Assembly: GCA_035764385.1 (NCBI GenBank)
Contig: DASTZI010000479.1
Span: forward strand, 1-50,554
Direction: 5' to 3'
Source: Gp6-AA40 sp035764385
Lineage (GTDB): Bacteria; Acidobacteriota; Vicinamibacteria; Vicinamibacterales; UBA2999
Length of the DNA: 50,554 nt
This document shows positions 35,449 to 45,618 of the stretch, piece after piece (positions within the stretch are counted from its first letter, which is position 1; each line of letters opens with the position of its first letter). Below the pieces are notes generated by a model, which had not been told where the DNA came from, ran no database searches, and was given only the letters and a program-made list of their open reading frames with translations. Both the position numbers and the translations under genes were made by a program.

Positions 35449-35958
35449 ATGTCGCACGCTCTAGTAATGGCGCTATTTCAGGATGCCGCCGCGGCTGGCG
35501 GGGCCGCACGGGCGCTGCGGGGGCTCGGCATCCCGCGCGAGCGTGTATCGATCGTCGCGCGGAGCCACGACGAAGAAGGTGTGGTTGCCGACGCCGCCGG
35601 CGCATCGCCAGGTTCTGAGATTGAGGATTCGCCGCGGGCGTCACGTCTCGGTGAGCTGGCGGCGCATCTGGCCGCGGCTGTTGCCGTCGTCATTCCTGGT
35701 GTGGGACCGATCGTTGCTGACGGTCCGCTGTCAGCAGCGCTCGGTGAAGCAGCCGGACACGTTGCTGGTGATATTGCGCGCGCGCTCGAGAAGGCGGGTC
35801 TCAGCCGGGATGAGGCGCGCGAATGGGAGAAACGCATCGAAGAGGGGGCGTTCCTCGTGGGGGCACATGCCGATAAAGTGCCTGTTGAGACCGCGCGCGA
35901 GGCGCTGATTCGCGAAGGCGGCTCTCCGGTGGCCGTCGGCAGATGGAGTGATACGTAA
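35449..35958 (+). CDS. General-stress-protein-17M-like protein
   Basis: About 169 residues. The N-terminal part (ALFQDAAAAGGAARALRGLGIPRERVSIVAR) has the ferredoxin-like pattern of general stress 17M-like domains. The centre is hydrophobic and Ala/Gly-rich (AVAVVIPGVGPIVADGPLSAAL), as in bacterial heat-induced or DUF1269-like proteins, and the C-terminus ends with a VPVETAREAL segment. The role is unknown, presumably stress-associated by similarity. The ATG at 35449 is preferred; the ATG at 35431 lies in the heptamer array. Confidence 0.75.
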   Translation: MSHALVMALFQDAAAAGGAARALRGLGIPRERVSIVARSHDEEGVVADAAGASPGSEIEDSPRASRLGELAAHLAAAVAVVIPGVGPIVADGPLSAALGEAAGHVAGDIARALEKAGLSRDEAREWEKRIEEGAFLVGAHADKVPVETAREALIREGGSPVAVGRWSDT

Positions 35959-36107
35959 ATTGTCCTTGGTTTCACCAAGCCAAATGCCGCGTTTGCGCAT
36001 CCAATCTAGGGAACACGACCGTCTGCGCCACGTTGTTGAGGTACCCGTTTTGCAGTTGCGGCGTCTCAACGGGCTCGGTGAAAATGTCCCAGACGCATTC
36101 CGCCGTA

Positions 36108-37010
36108 ATGTCGACCACGCCGCCGCAGAGCAAGCCTGACCCCACTCCTGCGCAGGGGCACCTGTATGTCCGGCCAAATTCGGGCCCGGGCGAAGTCCAT
36201 TTCATGTTCGAGCAGCAGGAGAAGCGGCTCGGTGGTGCGATGGGCGCCTCGGTGCTCAGCCATGGGGCGTTTCTCCTCATCATCCTGCTCATCATCCGGC
36301 TGGCGCCGACGCCCGACGGGCACGCGATGCTGACTGACCGCTTGCCGTCACAGATCGTCTGGCTGGCAGAACCCGGCGCAGGAGGCGGAGGCGGTGGCGG
36401 CGGCAATCAGCAGAAGGAACCCATCAAAAAGGCGGAGCTGCCCGGAAAAGAAAAAATCACCGTTCCCGTCGAGAGGCCGCCGGAACCCAAACCGATTCCT
36501 GAGGTAAAGCCCCCTGAAGAGGAAAAGCTGAATATTCCTGCGGTGACGATGAGCGCGGCGAACGAGACGTCGCCGGGTCTCATTGAATCGAAGGAAGACA
36601 CCACGTCACAGGGTACGGGCACACAGGGTGGTGCAGGCACCGGTCAGGGCACAGGCATTGGCAACGGTCAGGGTTCGGGGCTTGGCGAGGGAAGCGGCGG
36701 CGGCACCGGTGGTGGCGTCTACCGTCCGGGTAACGGCGTCGAATCGCCACGACTGTTGCGCAGCGTTCGGCCCAACTACACGGCGGAGGCCATGCGCGCC
36801 AAGGTGCAGGGTGTGGTCCGCCTCGAAGGCGTCGTGCTGCCTGACGGCAGCGTCGGCGATCTCAAAGTGACGCGCTCACTAGACCCGGTGTTCGGCCTCG
36901 ATCAGGAAGCGATCAAGGCCGCCCGGCAGTTCCGGTTCATGCCCGGGACACGCTTCGGCGAACCGGTCGCGGTGCTCGTCAGCTTCGAAATCGAGTTCAC
37001 CCTCCGCTGA
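36108..37010 (+). CDS. TonB-family energy transducer
   Basis: About 300 residues. A cytoplasmic N-terminus, one membrane span (GAFLLIILLIIRLAP), a Pro/Glu/Lys-rich stretch (PPEPKPIPEVKPPEEEK), a Gly/Thr/Gln-rich flexible linker, and a C-terminal TonB domain (LRSVRPNYTAEAMRAKVQG, ending FEIEFTLR). It transmits proton-motive energy to outer-membrane receptors. ExbB/ExbD are not in the window. The start is uncertain: ATGs at 36033, 36084, 36108 and 36204 are in frame and none has a clear ribosome-binding site; 36108 is a compromise. Confidence 0.88.
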   Translation: MSTTPPQSKPDPTPAQGHLYVRPNSGPGEVHFMFEQQEKRLGGAMGASVLSHGAFLLIILLIIRLAPTPDGHAMLTDRLPSQIVWLAEPGAGGGGGGGGNQQKEPIKKAELPGKEKITVPVERPPEPKPIPEVKPPEEEKLNIPAVTMSAANETSPGLIESKEDTTSQGTGTQGGAGTGQGTGIGNGQGSGLGEGSGGGTGGGVYRPGNGVESPRLLRSVRPNYTAEAMRAKVQGVVRLEGVVLPDGSVGDLKVTRSLDPVFGLDQEAIKAARQFRFMPGTRFGEPVAVLVSFEIEFTLR

Positions 37011-37035
37011 TCGTTCGCGCGTCTCGGTCCACCGT

Positions 37036-37054
37036 GATCGCGGTCCACGCGATC
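37036..37054. terminator. Hairpin between convergent TonB and DUF4399 genes
   Basis: Perfect seven-base arms GATCGCG and CGCGATC with a five-base loop. The stem can extend by four pairs (CCGT with ACGG) around one bulged base. No T-tract, so a factor-independent stop is uncertain. Confidence 0.4.
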
Positions 37055-37060
37055 GACGGT

Positions 37061-37486
37061 TCACTCGGTCACGTTGACTGAGATCGACGTACAGAGCCCT
37101 TCGATTGTCTTGTGCAGGTCGTCGCCCACCTGCAGTGTCAGCTTGTGCATCCCGGCAGGCAACTGCATGTCGATGACGTTCTTTCCGTCGCCGAAATGGA
37201 CCCACGGCGCGGCGCGCGGAATGGCCGTGCCGGCGGGCAGGCAGTCAGTGTCCAAGCCGATGTGATAGTGGCCGAGCGAGGGCCGCGTCTCGGTGACGGT
37301 CCCTTGCGGCACTGCGGCGATGGTGAAATCCTGCGCGCCGAATTCGAGCTTGACGGGACTCTTGACCGTCGCGCCGTCCTGCGGCTGGACAAAGAACACT
37401 CGCGGCCCGCTTTGGCGGCACGCGGCGCTTATGAGAACGGCGGCAATCGCGGCGGCTGCAATCCCCAACCTGTAATAACGAATCAC
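37061..37486 (-). CDS. DUF4399-type lipoprotein
   Basis: About 141 residues. A lipoprotein signal ends at a lipobox (LISAAC, Cys23). The mature part follows the DUF4399 pattern: FFVQPQDGATVKSPVKLEFG, GHYHIGLDT, HFGDGKN and LPAGMHKLTLQVGDDLH. These are beta-sandwich domains of unknown role. The GTG at 37486 is preferred because AGGAG lies seven bases ahead and it gives the signal peptide directly; a TTG 18 codons upstream is weaker. Confidence 0.85.
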   Translation of the reverse strand: MIRYYRLGIAAAAIAAVLISAACRQSGPRVFFVQPQDGATVKSPVKLEFGAQDFTIAAVPQGTVTETRPSLGHYHIGLDTDCLPAGTAIPRAAPWVHFGDGKNVIDMQLPAGMHKLTLQVGDDLHKTIEGLCTSISVNVTE

Positions 37487-37545
37487 AACATCTCTCCTCT
37501 TTGCCGCTCCACGCGCGGCCGCGTAGATACTACCTCTCAAAAGAA

Positions 37546-37566
37546 GGTTTCAGGTATCAGGTTTCA
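37546..37566. repeat. Three GGTTTCA-type heptamers
   Basis: GGTTTCA, GGTATCA, GGTTTCA in tandem, about 60 bp upstream of the DUF4399 lipoprotein gene. A third word of the 7-bp repeat class seen elsewhere in the window. Confidence 0.6.
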
Positions 37567-37682
37567 GGGCGTACCGTGAGCCGGCCTCGCGTGTGTGAGG
37601 CGTTGAGAGACTTCAGGCGGCTTGATGGTGTGTCTATTGGAGGTTCGATGAAAACATCGAGCGTCGCGGCCAGACGCTACGT

Positions 37683-38312
37683 TCAACGCGTGAAGCGGCG
37701 CCGGACGTCAGGCCAGAACTCGGCCCAGAGGTTTCCCACGAACCGTCCGCCAACTGCACCCGCCTGACGCAACACGAGCTGCTGCCACGTCCGTGCGGAC
37801 GCCGGCAGCCAGGCGTTTTGAACGGAATTGCTGGTGACCGTTCCAACGTAGCGCCCCCACGCGGGTCTGACGTGCCCGTCCGAGTGCGCGGCGAACACCG
37901 AGAGCTTCGCGGCGTGTGCGGCCCGGTGACCCAGACCGTTGCAGTGACATTCGAAATACCGTGGATCCTCACCCCACAGCGCCCCGAGGGATGCTTCGAC
38001 TCCATTCGAGATCGCGATCGCAGCGTCGCGCGCCGCATATCGCCGCCCGAACCCCGCGACGCTTCGCTTCCATTCTGACGGATACGGAATCATCGTCTCC
38101 GTCCCGGCGACGACCGCACCTGCCATGAGGCTCTGCGGACCGATGATCGAGTTGCCTACCCACGCGACGCGTTCTGACGGAGCGATTGGCGGTGGCGCGG
38201 CATCCGAGGTAATCGCCGGTGGAGTCACGTCCTGCGCACGCGCAACGGGTGGCGACGCGACGAAAAGCGTTGCCGTGGCAACACACGCCAGCGATCGGCA
38301 GCTCGTGGTCAT
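37683..38312 (-). CDS. Exported conserved hypothetical protein
   Basis: A 209-residue protein with a signal peptide (cleavage near ARAQ). The mature part holds WGEDPRYF, a block AAKLSVFAAHSDGHVRPAWGRY and a C-terminal GRFVGNLWAEFWPDVRRRF. This combination recurs in unnamed exported proteins of Acidobacteriota. No enzyme motif, membrane anchor or lipobox is visible. It reads towards the DUF4399 gene, 197 bp away. The groEL terminator lies about 85 bp upstream of its start, so it appears to be a separate unit. Confidence 0.75.
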   Translation of the reverse strand: MTTSCRSLACVATATLFVASPPVARAQDVTPPAITSDAAPPPIAPSERVAWVGNSIIGPQSLMAGAVVAGTETMIPYPSEWKRSVAGFGRRYAARDAAIAISNGVEASLGALWGEDPRYFECHCNGLGHRAAHAAKLSVFAAHSDGHVRPAWGRYVGTVTSNSVQNAWLPASARTWQQLVLRQAGAVGGRFVGNLWAEFWPDVRRRFTR

Positions 38313-38395
38313 CCGCGTCCGGCGTTAGCAAGGAATGATCCGTCGCGGCTCGGGAACACCGGCCAGAGCTCAGCAGAACCGCGACTCGGCGCGAC

Positions 38396-38428
38396 AAAAA
38401 AGGCCGGCGCGCATTTCTGCGGCCGGCC
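38396..38428 (-). terminator. Intrinsic terminator of the groES-groEL operon
   Basis: On the minus strand, a stem of GGCCGGC with GCCGGCC around a 13-base loop is followed directly by six T residues, 27 bp after the groEL stop. Confidence 0.9.
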
Positions 38429-38454
38429 CAAGAACGTCCGAACGATCCGAACGA

Positions 38455-40080
<1,626 letters not shown>

Positions 40081-40092
40081 GTTCCTTGACCT

Positions 40093-40383
40093 CTATTTTG
40101 AATCGAGGACCGCGAGCACTTCGTCCTCGCGCATGATGAGGTATTCCTCCCCATCGATTTTGATGTCCTGTCCGGAATATTTGCCGAAGAGAATCGTCTC
40201 GCCTTCCTTGACGTCGAGCGGCACGCGTTCGTTCTTTTCTTTCTTGCCGAGTCCGACGGCGATGACCTTGCCCTGCTGCGGCTTCTCCTTGGCCGAATCG
40301 GGAATGATGATCCCGCCGATCTTCTGTTCGCCTTCATCGATGCGCTGAACGATGATGCGGTCGTGTAGCGGTCTGACTTTCAT
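40093..40383 (-). CDS. groS: 10 kDa co-chaperonin GroES
   Basis: A 96-residue lid protein: MKVRPLHDRIIVQRIDEGEQ, the mobile loop EQKIGGIIIPDSAKEKPQ and the GKYSGQDIKIDGEEYLIMRE end are standard. The ATG at 40383 matches the family start; the open frame extends 27 codons upstream without similarity. The leader of about 110 bases from CIRCE to the start contains two palindromes. Confidence 0.97.
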   Translation of the reverse strand: MKVRPLHDRIIVQRIDEGEQKIGGIIIPDSAKEKPQQGKVIAVGLGKKEKNERVPLDVKEGETILFGKYSGQDIKIDGEEYLIMREDEVLAVLDSK

Positions 40384-40422
40384 GTGAGTCGACTCCAACT
40401 GTGACGTCTGGTAACTGCCGTC

Positions 40423-40436
40423 GGCCTGTAGAGGCC
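40423..40436. repeat. Short palindrome in the groES leader (GGCCT / AGGCC)
   Basis: Perfect five-base arms with a four-base loop, 40-53 bp upstream of the groES ATG. Together with 40463-40486 it could structure the 5' untranslated RNA. Confidence 0.35.
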
Positions 40437-40462
40437 CGGGCAAAATCCTTGGATTTGATCGC

Positions 40463-40486
40463 ACGGGTCGGCTGAAGCCGGCCCGT
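40463..40486. repeat. GC-rich palindrome in the groES leader
   Basis: Arms ACGGGTCGGCT and AGCCGGCCCGT (10 of 11 pairs) with a two-base centre, located between CIRCE and groES. It looks like the intergenic palindromes at 3060 and 12377. Confidence 0.55.
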
Positions 40487-40494
40487 ACAGTGAG

Positions 40495-40521
40495 TTAGCA
40501 CTCACCGTGGACAACTGCTAA
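40495..40521. promoter_or_regulatory. CIRCE operator (HrcA binding site)
   Basis: TTAGCACTC, nine bases, then AACTGCTAA. The left arm is exactly the CIRCE consensus and the right arm matches seven of nine positions. It touches the -10 box of the groES promoter, the usual place for HrcA repression of chaperone genes. hrcA itself is not in the window. Confidence 0.9.
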
Positions 40522-40550
40522 GTCTAGTGAACGGGAAAAACCAGTGTCAA
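40521..40550 (-). promoter_or_regulatory. groES promoter TTGACA - 18 bp - TAGACT
   Basis: On the minus strand, TTGACA at 40550-40545 and TAGACT at 40526-40521, running into CIRCE. The same pair and spacing occur at 30332-30361. Confidence 0.7.
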
Positions 40551-40578
40551 GGGAGGTCTGCGTAAAATCGTCGGCAGG

Positions 40579-40598
40579 GGTCCGCGTTCAGGCGGACC
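40579..40598. repeat. Palindrome at the end of the Fis-like gene (GGTCCGC / GCGGACC)
   Basis: Perfect seven-base arms with a six-base loop spanning the stop codon of the Fis-like gene. On the minus strand it could slow or stop transcription before the groES promoter. No adjacent T-tract. Confidence 0.45.
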
Positions 40599-40803
40599 TT
40601 CGCAGCCGGTATTCATTCATTTTTCGGGCGAGCGTGTTGCGATGGATGCCGAGGAGATCCGCCGCCTTGCCCAGGTTGCCGTCGGCTTTCAGCAACACCT
40701 GGATGATGAACTTCTTCTCGAATTCCCGCTGTGCCTCATCGTAGCGGATTCCCCGCGTCACCATCTCGTGCACCAGCTGTTCGAGCTGTTCACGCATCGG
40801 CAT
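40588..40803 (-). CDS. Small Fis-type helix-turn-helix protein
   Basis: A 71-residue DNA-binding protein. The first half is an acidic/basic helix (REQLEQLVHEMVTRGIRYDE) and the second a Fis helix-turn-helix (NLGKAADLLGIHRNTLARKM). It is like the C-terminal part of NtrC proteins without the AAA+ domain, resembling a stand-alone Fis nucleoid-type regulator. Its ATG overlaps the purC stop by one base (TGATG), so it is translated together with purC. Its targets are unknown. Confidence 0.85.
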   Translation of the reverse strand: MPMREQLEQLVHEMVTRGIRYDEAQREFEKKFIIQVLLKADGNLGKAADLLGIHRNTLARKMNEYRLRRSA

Positions 40804-41702
40804 CAGCGAACCTCTTTTCCGGTCAGCCGCCGGAACGCCTCGAGATACTTGTCGCGGGTGCGCATCACGACGTCGTCAGGGAGCGAGGGAACGGGTGGCT
40901 GCTTGTTCCAGTTGATCTGCTCGAGGTAATCGCGCACGTACTGCTTGTCGAAGCTTGGCTGCGGGCCGCCGGGCTGGTATTGATCTTTCGGCCAGTAACG
41001 CGAGGAATCGGGGGTCATCACTTCGTCGATCAGCATGATGCGCCCGTCGGCCATTAGCCCGAATTCGAATTTGGTGTCCGCGAGGATGATGCCGCAGGCT
41101 TCGGCGTGCGCGGCGCCAAACGCGTAGAGCTGCAGCGTCAGCTCGCGCAGGGTCACGATCAGCTGGTCACCGATGATGCGGCCAGCCTCCGCCTGACTGA
41201 TGTTGACGTCGTGCCCGCTCGTCGCCTTTGTCGCGGGCGTGAAGATTGGCGCCGGCAGTCGATCGGACTCCCGCAGTCCCGGCGGCAGCGGCACACCGCA
41301 AACGGTCCCCGTCGTCCGATAATCCTTCCAACCGGAGCCCGATAGATAGCCACGCGCGACGCACTCGATGGGAATCGGGTTCGTCTTGTGGACGAGCATC
41401 GACCTGCCCGCCAGCATCTGCGCATCGCCCTGCAGTTCGGCGGGGTATTGGCGGACGTCAGTCGAAATCACGTGATTGACGACGATGTCGCGCGTCTGTT
41501 CGAACCAGAACTCGGAGAGCTGCGTCAGCACTTTCCCCTTGTCGGGAATGCCGGAGCCGAGAACGTAATCGAACGCTGAAATGCGGTCGGTCGCGACCAG
41601 AAGCAGCCGGTCGGCGAACTCATAAATGTCGCGGACCTTCCCCTGACGATGCGGCGCCGCTCCCTTGAGGCGTGTGTGAATGACTGGGGTCGCGACGGGC
41701 AT
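40803..41702 (-). CDS. purC: Phosphoribosylaminoimidazole-succinocarboxamide synthase
   Basis: A 299-residue purine-synthesis enzyme joining CAIR with aspartate using ATP to form SAICAR. Features: HRQGKVRDIYEF, DRISAFDYVLGSGIPDKG, ECVARGYLSGSGWKDY (substrate loop), KFEFGLMADGRIMLIDEVMTPDSSRYW. The length of about 300 with a C-terminal extension matches the yeast-like long form. It is divergent from the flippase-like gene. Confidence 0.96.
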   Translation of the reverse strand: MPVATPVIHTRLKGAAPHRQGKVRDIYEFADRLLLVATDRISAFDYVLGSGIPDKGKVLTQLSEFWFEQTRDIVVNHVISTDVRQYPAELQGDAQMLAGRSMLVHKTNPIPIECVARGYLSGSGWKDYRTTGTVCGVPLPPGLRESDRLPAPIFTPATKATSGHDVNISQAEAGRIIGDQLIVTLRELTLQLYAFGAAHAEACGIILADTKFEFGLMADGRIMLIDEVMTPDSSRYWPKDQYQPGGPQPSFDKQYVRDYLEQINWNKQPPVPSLPDDVVMRTRDKYLEAFRRLTGKEVR

Positions 41703-41784
41703 GGGTGGAAGCCCGGCATCTTAACGGTCCGCTCCACCGCTCGCAACCGTACGCAACAGTACCGGCCAATGCGCGAAAGGAGCC

Positions 41785-41793
41785 TGATATATT
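41785..41793 (+). promoter_or_regulatory. Extended -10 promoter TGATATATT
   Basis: TG-n-TATATT ends 16 bp before the ATG at 41810; no Shine-Dalgarno lies between. Transcription would start near 41800, leaving a leader of about ten bases. Confidence 0.45.
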
Positions 41794-41809
41794 GTGTAGC
41801 ACCCCGCGA

Positions 41810-42907
41810 ATGACAATCCGTACAGCGCTGGTAACGCTTCTGGCGATTGCCCTTTTCGTGTGGTTTCTCAGCCGCGCGAATCTGTCCGCCGTCGCTGCCG
41901 AAATTGCGCACGCGCGGATGGACCTGATTGTCTGGTCGATCATCATTGCCGCTGTCATGCCTGTGGTCCGAGCAGTCCGGTGGCGGTACCTCCTCGACCC
42001 GGTTGGACCGACGCGGTTCGGGCCCGTGTTGCGGGCGACGATCATCGGTTTCGCCGCGCTCGCACTCCTTCCGGCGCGAGCCGGCGATGTGATTCGTCCC
42101 TATCTGGTGGCGCGAACCGAACGGCTGAACATCGCATCGGTCTTTGCCACCATTGTCATGGAGCGTGCGCTCGACATCATCGTCGTCCTGACGCTGCTCG
42201 CCTCATTTGTGTGGCTGTTCGACGGCCGTGCGATTCTGTCGCCCGCGGTGCTTGCTCCCATCCAGGCGTCGGCCACGCTGGCTGCCGGACTCGTGATCGT
42301 GCTGATGCTGGTGATGTGGACGCTGGCGACGCATCCCGAGCGCATCGAGCGTCTTGTGGCGGGCAGCGACCGCGTGCTCCCGCGGCCGGTGGCACACACG
42401 TTGGCGCGGCTGGCGCGCACCTTCAGCGAGGGGTTCGCGGTTGCGCGCGAGCCGCGTGACCTCGCGATCGCGTTCGTCCTGTCGTTTCCGCTATGGGTAA
42501 GCATCGCGTTTCAGGCGTGGCTCGTGACCCGTGCCTTTGGAATCGCGATTCCCATGGCCGCAAGCTTCTTGGTTCAGGCGATGCTCGTCATCGGCGTCGC
42601 GGTGCCGACACCGGGCGCGGTGGGGAGCTTCCACGAGGCGTATCGCATCGCCGTCACCACGTTCTTTCATGCACCCAATAACGCCGCGGTGAGCGCGGCG
42701 CTCGTGCTGCACGCCGTGTCGTTCTTCACGAGTATTGTTCCCGGGGTGGTCGTCATGGCACGCGACGGAATGAGCGTCGCCGGCCTGGGTCGTCTGGCAG
42801 GCGCGGCGCGCGACGGCAGCCCTGCGCCATTCGACGAAGCTCGCGGCAAGAAAACGGCAGGAGCATCCGCAGATGAAATGCCCGTTTTGCGGCCATCTGG
42901 GCGATAA
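41810..42907 (+). CDS. Lysylphosphatidylglycerol-synthase-TM/flippase-like membrane protein
   Basis: A 365-residue polytopic membrane protein with about eight spans. Features of the UPF0104/LPG synthase membrane family: VVRAVRWRYLLDP near span 2, LLPARAGDVIRPYL, MERALDIIVVLTLL, and TPGAVGSFHEAYRIA near the C-terminal spans. Such proteins move or synthesise lipid-linked molecules. The Arg/Gly signature fits, but the substrate is unknown. The ATG at 41810 begins the first span. The last 35 bases overlap nrdR. Confidence 0.88.
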   Translation: MTIRTALVTLLAIALFVWFLSRANLSAVAAEIAHARMDLIVWSIIIAAVMPVVRAVRWRYLLDPVGPTRFGPVLRATIIGFAALALLPARAGDVIRPYLVARTERLNIASVFATIVMERALDIIVVLTLLASFVWLFDGRAILSPAVLAPIQASATLAAGLVIVLMLVMWTLATHPERIERLVAGSDRVLPRPVAHTLARLARTFSEGFAVAREPRDLAIAFVLSFPLWVSIAFQAWLVTRAFGIAIPMAASFLVQAMLVIGVAVPTPGAVGSFHEAYRIAVTTFFHAPNNAAVSAALVLHAVSFFTSIVPGVVVMARDGMSVAGLGRLAGAARDGSPAPFDEARGKKTAGASADEMPVLRPSGR

Positions 42908-43331
42908 GGTGGTCGATTCGCGTGAAAGTAAGGAAGGCGAGGTCATTCGCCGGCGCCGCGAATGCCTCGACTGCGGCCGACGGTTCACCAGCTACGAGAG
43001 GATCGACGAGATCCCGTACATGGTGATCAAGAAGGATGGGACGCGCGAGCGCTTCGAACGCCAGAAGCTGATTGCCGGGCTGTTGAAGGCGTGTGAAAAA
43101 CGGCCGGTGAGTGTCGCCGCGCTCGAGGGAGTCGCTGACACTATCGAGGCGACGCTGCAGGAGCGGCCGGAGAAAGAAATGAGCACCGAGGAAGTGGGGC
43201 AGCTGGTCATGGACGAGCTCAAGCGGCTCGATAAGGTGGCCTATGTCCGCTTCGCGTCCGTCTACCGGCATTTCCGCGACATCGGCGAGTTCATGACGGA
43301 GCTGAAGGAACTGCTCAACGCGAAAGAGTAG
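42873..43331 (+). CDS. nrdR: Transcriptional repressor NrdR
   Basis: A 152-residue repressor of ribonucleotide reductase genes. It has an N-terminal zinc ribbon (CPFCG and CLDCG), the RRRRECLDCGRRFTSYER stretch and an ATP-cone domain (VIKKDGTRERFERQKL, then VAYVRFASVYRHFRDI). It starts within the end of the flippase-like gene, 35 bases of overlap. No ribonucleotide reductase gene is in the window. Confidence 0.96.
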   Translation: MKCPFCGHLGDKVVDSRESKEGEVIRRRRECLDCGRRFTSYERIDEIPYMVIKKDGTRERFERQKLIAGLLKACEKRPVSVAALEGVADTIEATLQERPEKEMSTEEVGQLVMDELKRLDKVAYVRFASVYRHFRDIGEFMTELKELLNAKE

Positions 43332-43344
43332 GAGGCAGGGGCAG

Positions 43345-45618
43345 GTGGCAGTAGCGGGCAGCAAGGACCAGGTTGCAGTCGCGAATCGGCCGCGGCCCTC
43401 GTCTGCGCCGCGGAAGCCGTTCCGCGACAACACCCGTCTCATCCTGTTTGGAATCCTCGTTCTGCTCGGCGTGCTCGCCGCGCTACTCACTCTGGCGGCA
43501 CGCTCCGCCCGGCTGGCGCCCGATTTCCTGACCGAATTCGTTCTCTACGCTCTGTCAGCGACCAACCTGACGATTCTCGTTGCGCTCGTCTTCGTCCTTG
43601 CCCGCAACATCGTCAAGCTTCTGGTCGAGCGGCGGCACGGCCTCCCGTTTGCCCGCTTTCGAGCCAAGCTCGTTGCGGTCCTTCTTGGGATGACGATCGT
43701 GCCCGCGGTGCTCGTCCTGCTGGTCGGCAGCGAGGTGATTCGCAACAGCGTCGACCGCTGGTTCAACGCACCAATGAACGATGTGTTGTCATCAGCCAAC
43801 GCGATCGCGGGCGATTACTACCAGGAACAGCAGCGGCTGGTCTCGCGCGAGGCCCTGCGGATGGGGAAGGCGCTGGCGTCGGTGAATCTCGCGGGGCCGC
43901 CGGCCTCGGTGCGAGACATCATCGCGGACGACGTTTCGCAGGGCCGTGTGTCGCTTGCGGAGGTGTATCGCGTCGAGGAAGGCGATAACCCGATCCGACT
44001 GGTGCCCGTGATCGATGTGGCCGCCAGCACGCTGCCACGCAAGTACTCGGCGTCGGCGGCCCTGGCGCTTGCCCAACGCGCCGCAGCGAGCGGCAGCGAA
44101 ATACCTGTCGTCGAGCAGTTGTCGGGTGGTGGAAATCTGGTGCGATCCGCCGTGCCGATCCGCACCAGTGCGACCGCTCCCGTCCGCGGAGTCATCATTG
44201 CCAGCGAATACCTGACGAGCGGATTCGCGGCACGCGCCCGGCGAATGACCGGCGCCTATGAGGACTATCAGCAGCTGCAGGTCCTGAAGCAGCCGCTGGC
44301 GGGCGTCTACCTGTCATTTTTCCTGATGCTCACCTTGATGATTCTCATCGGGTCAACGTGGATGGGCCTCTACCTCGCCAAGCGCATCACCAGACCGATT
44401 CAGCTGCTGGCCACCGCCGCGCGCGAAATCGGCGCGGGCCATCTGGATCATCGCGTGGTCCCTGAAACGCAGGACGAGTTCGGCTCATTGATCGAAGCGT
44501 TCAACAGCATGGCTGGCGAGCTGGCGGCCAGCCGCCGGCGGCTCGAGCGATCCGCCGTAGAGCTCGAGCGCAAGCACATGGACGTCGAGAGGCGGAAGCG
44601 ATACGTCGAAACGATCCTCGATCGCATCGCGACCGGTGTCGTGTCGGTGGATGCGCTTGGCCGAATCCGAACCGCGAATTCCGCGGCGGCGAGGCTGCTG
44701 AGCGTCGATGCCTCGATCGCCGGGCGTCCGGCGAGCGAGGCGTTCGGCAACGGCGAGCTGCAGCCTCTGGCCGACGTCATCGATGAAGGCCTGCGCAGCA
44801 AACGCGACATCCACCCGCGGGATGTGTCGCTCACCCGGGCCGGCCGCGAACTGCACCTCGCGATCATGGCGACGCCGCTCCTGCGCGACGATGGCGGTTC
44901 CGACGGCGTCGTGATCGTGTTCGACGATGTCACGCCACTTGTCAGAGCACAGAAGGTCGCCGCGTGGCGGGAGGTGGCCCGTCGACTGGCGCACGAGATC
45001 AAGAATCCCCTGACGCCGATTCAGCTCTCCGCCGAGCGAATCCGCCGCCATTTGTCGTCGGCCTCCGATCCGACGCGTGCACTCGTCGACGAATGCACGG
45101 GGACGATCGTCGAGGAAGTCGAGTCGCTCAAGGCGCTGGTCGACGAATTCTCCCAGTTCGCGCGAATGCCGGCGCCGCGAACGGTGTCCACCGACCTCCA
45201 CGATCTGCTGGGCGACATTCTCGGCCTCTACGACGGCATCTTCCCGGGGGTAGAGATCCGGACGCGCTTTGCTGCGTCGCTGCCGAAAGTCTCGATTGAC
45301 CCGGAGCAGATCCGTCGCGTGATGATCAACTTGATCGACAACGCCATCGAGGCGATGGAACAGCACGGGACGATCGAAATCGAAACGCAGCACGACCCGC
45401 CAAACAATCTGGCGCGGGTGATCGTCGCTGACGATGGACCTGGCATTCCAGCCTCGGAGCGCGACAAACTCTTCTTGCCGTACTACTCGACCAAGCGCCG
45501 CGGCAGTGGCCTCGGCCTCGCGATCGTCCGCCGCATCGTCGTCGAACATGGCGGCAGCATCGATTTGACCGATAACACTCCGCGAGGAACGCGCTTCGCG
45601 GTTGAACTCCCGTGTTGA
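43345..45618 (+). CDS. NtrY-like sensor histidine kinase
   Basis: A 757-residue membrane kinase. An N-terminal block has two to three spans (about residues 30-115), a periplasmic region and a span near 320-345. A HAMP domain follows (AKRITRPIQLLATAAREIG), then a PAS-like region (RIRTANSAAARLLSVDASIA), the dimerisation/phosphoacceptor helix with RRLAHEIKNPLTPIQ (His), and the ATPase part (NLIDNAIEAM, DDGPGIP, GSGLGLAI). NtrY kinases pair with NtrX, and the next gene fits that. The GTG start follows a GGAGG; the first codons lie in a purine-rich CAG-type repeat. Confidence 0.94.
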   Translation: MAVAGSKDQVAVANRPRPSSAPRKPFRDNTRLILFGILVLLGVLAALLTLAARSARLAPDFLTEFVLYALSATNLTILVALVFVLARNIVKLLVERRHGLPFARFRAKLVAVLLGMTIVPAVLVLLVGSEVIRNSVDRWFNAPMNDVLSSANAIAGDYYQEQQRLVSREALRMGKALASVNLAGPPASVRDIIADDVSQGRVSLAEVYRVEEGDNPIRLVPVIDVAASTLPRKYSASAALALAQRAAASGSEIPVVEQLSGGGNLVRSAVPIRTSATAPVRGVIIASEYLTSGFAARARRMTGAYEDYQQLQVLKQPLAGVYLSFFLMLTLMILIGSTWMGLYLAKRITRPIQLLATAAREIGAGHLDHRVVPETQDEFGSLIEAFNSMAGELAASRRRLERSAVELERKHMDVERRKRYVETILDRIATGVVSVDALGRIRTANSAAARLLSVDASIAGRPASEAFGNGELQPLADVIDEGLRSKRDIHPRDVSLTRAGRELHLAIMATPLLRDDGGSDGVVIVFDDVTPLVRAQKVAAWREVARRLAHEIKNPLTPIQLSAERIRRHLSSASDPTRALVDECTGTIVEEVESLKALVDEFSQFARMPAPRTVSTDLHDLLGDILGLYDGIFPGVEIRTRFAASLPKVSIDPEQIRRVMINLIDNAIEAMEQHGTIEIETQHDPPNNLARVIVADDGPGIPASERDKLFLPYYSTKRRGSGLGLAIVRRIVVEHGGSIDLTDNTPRGTRFAVELPC

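Noticed and set aside
35972..36406. Minus-strand frame with a protein-like stretch between the stress gene and TonB
   Set aside because: It overlaps the TonB gene and matches no family I know. The piece may be a relic, but this cannot be supported.
36600..36725. Gly/Thr/Gln-rich repeats as a tandem-repeat element
   Set aside because: They are in frame within the TonB gene and correspond to a flexible linker, a usual feature of that family.
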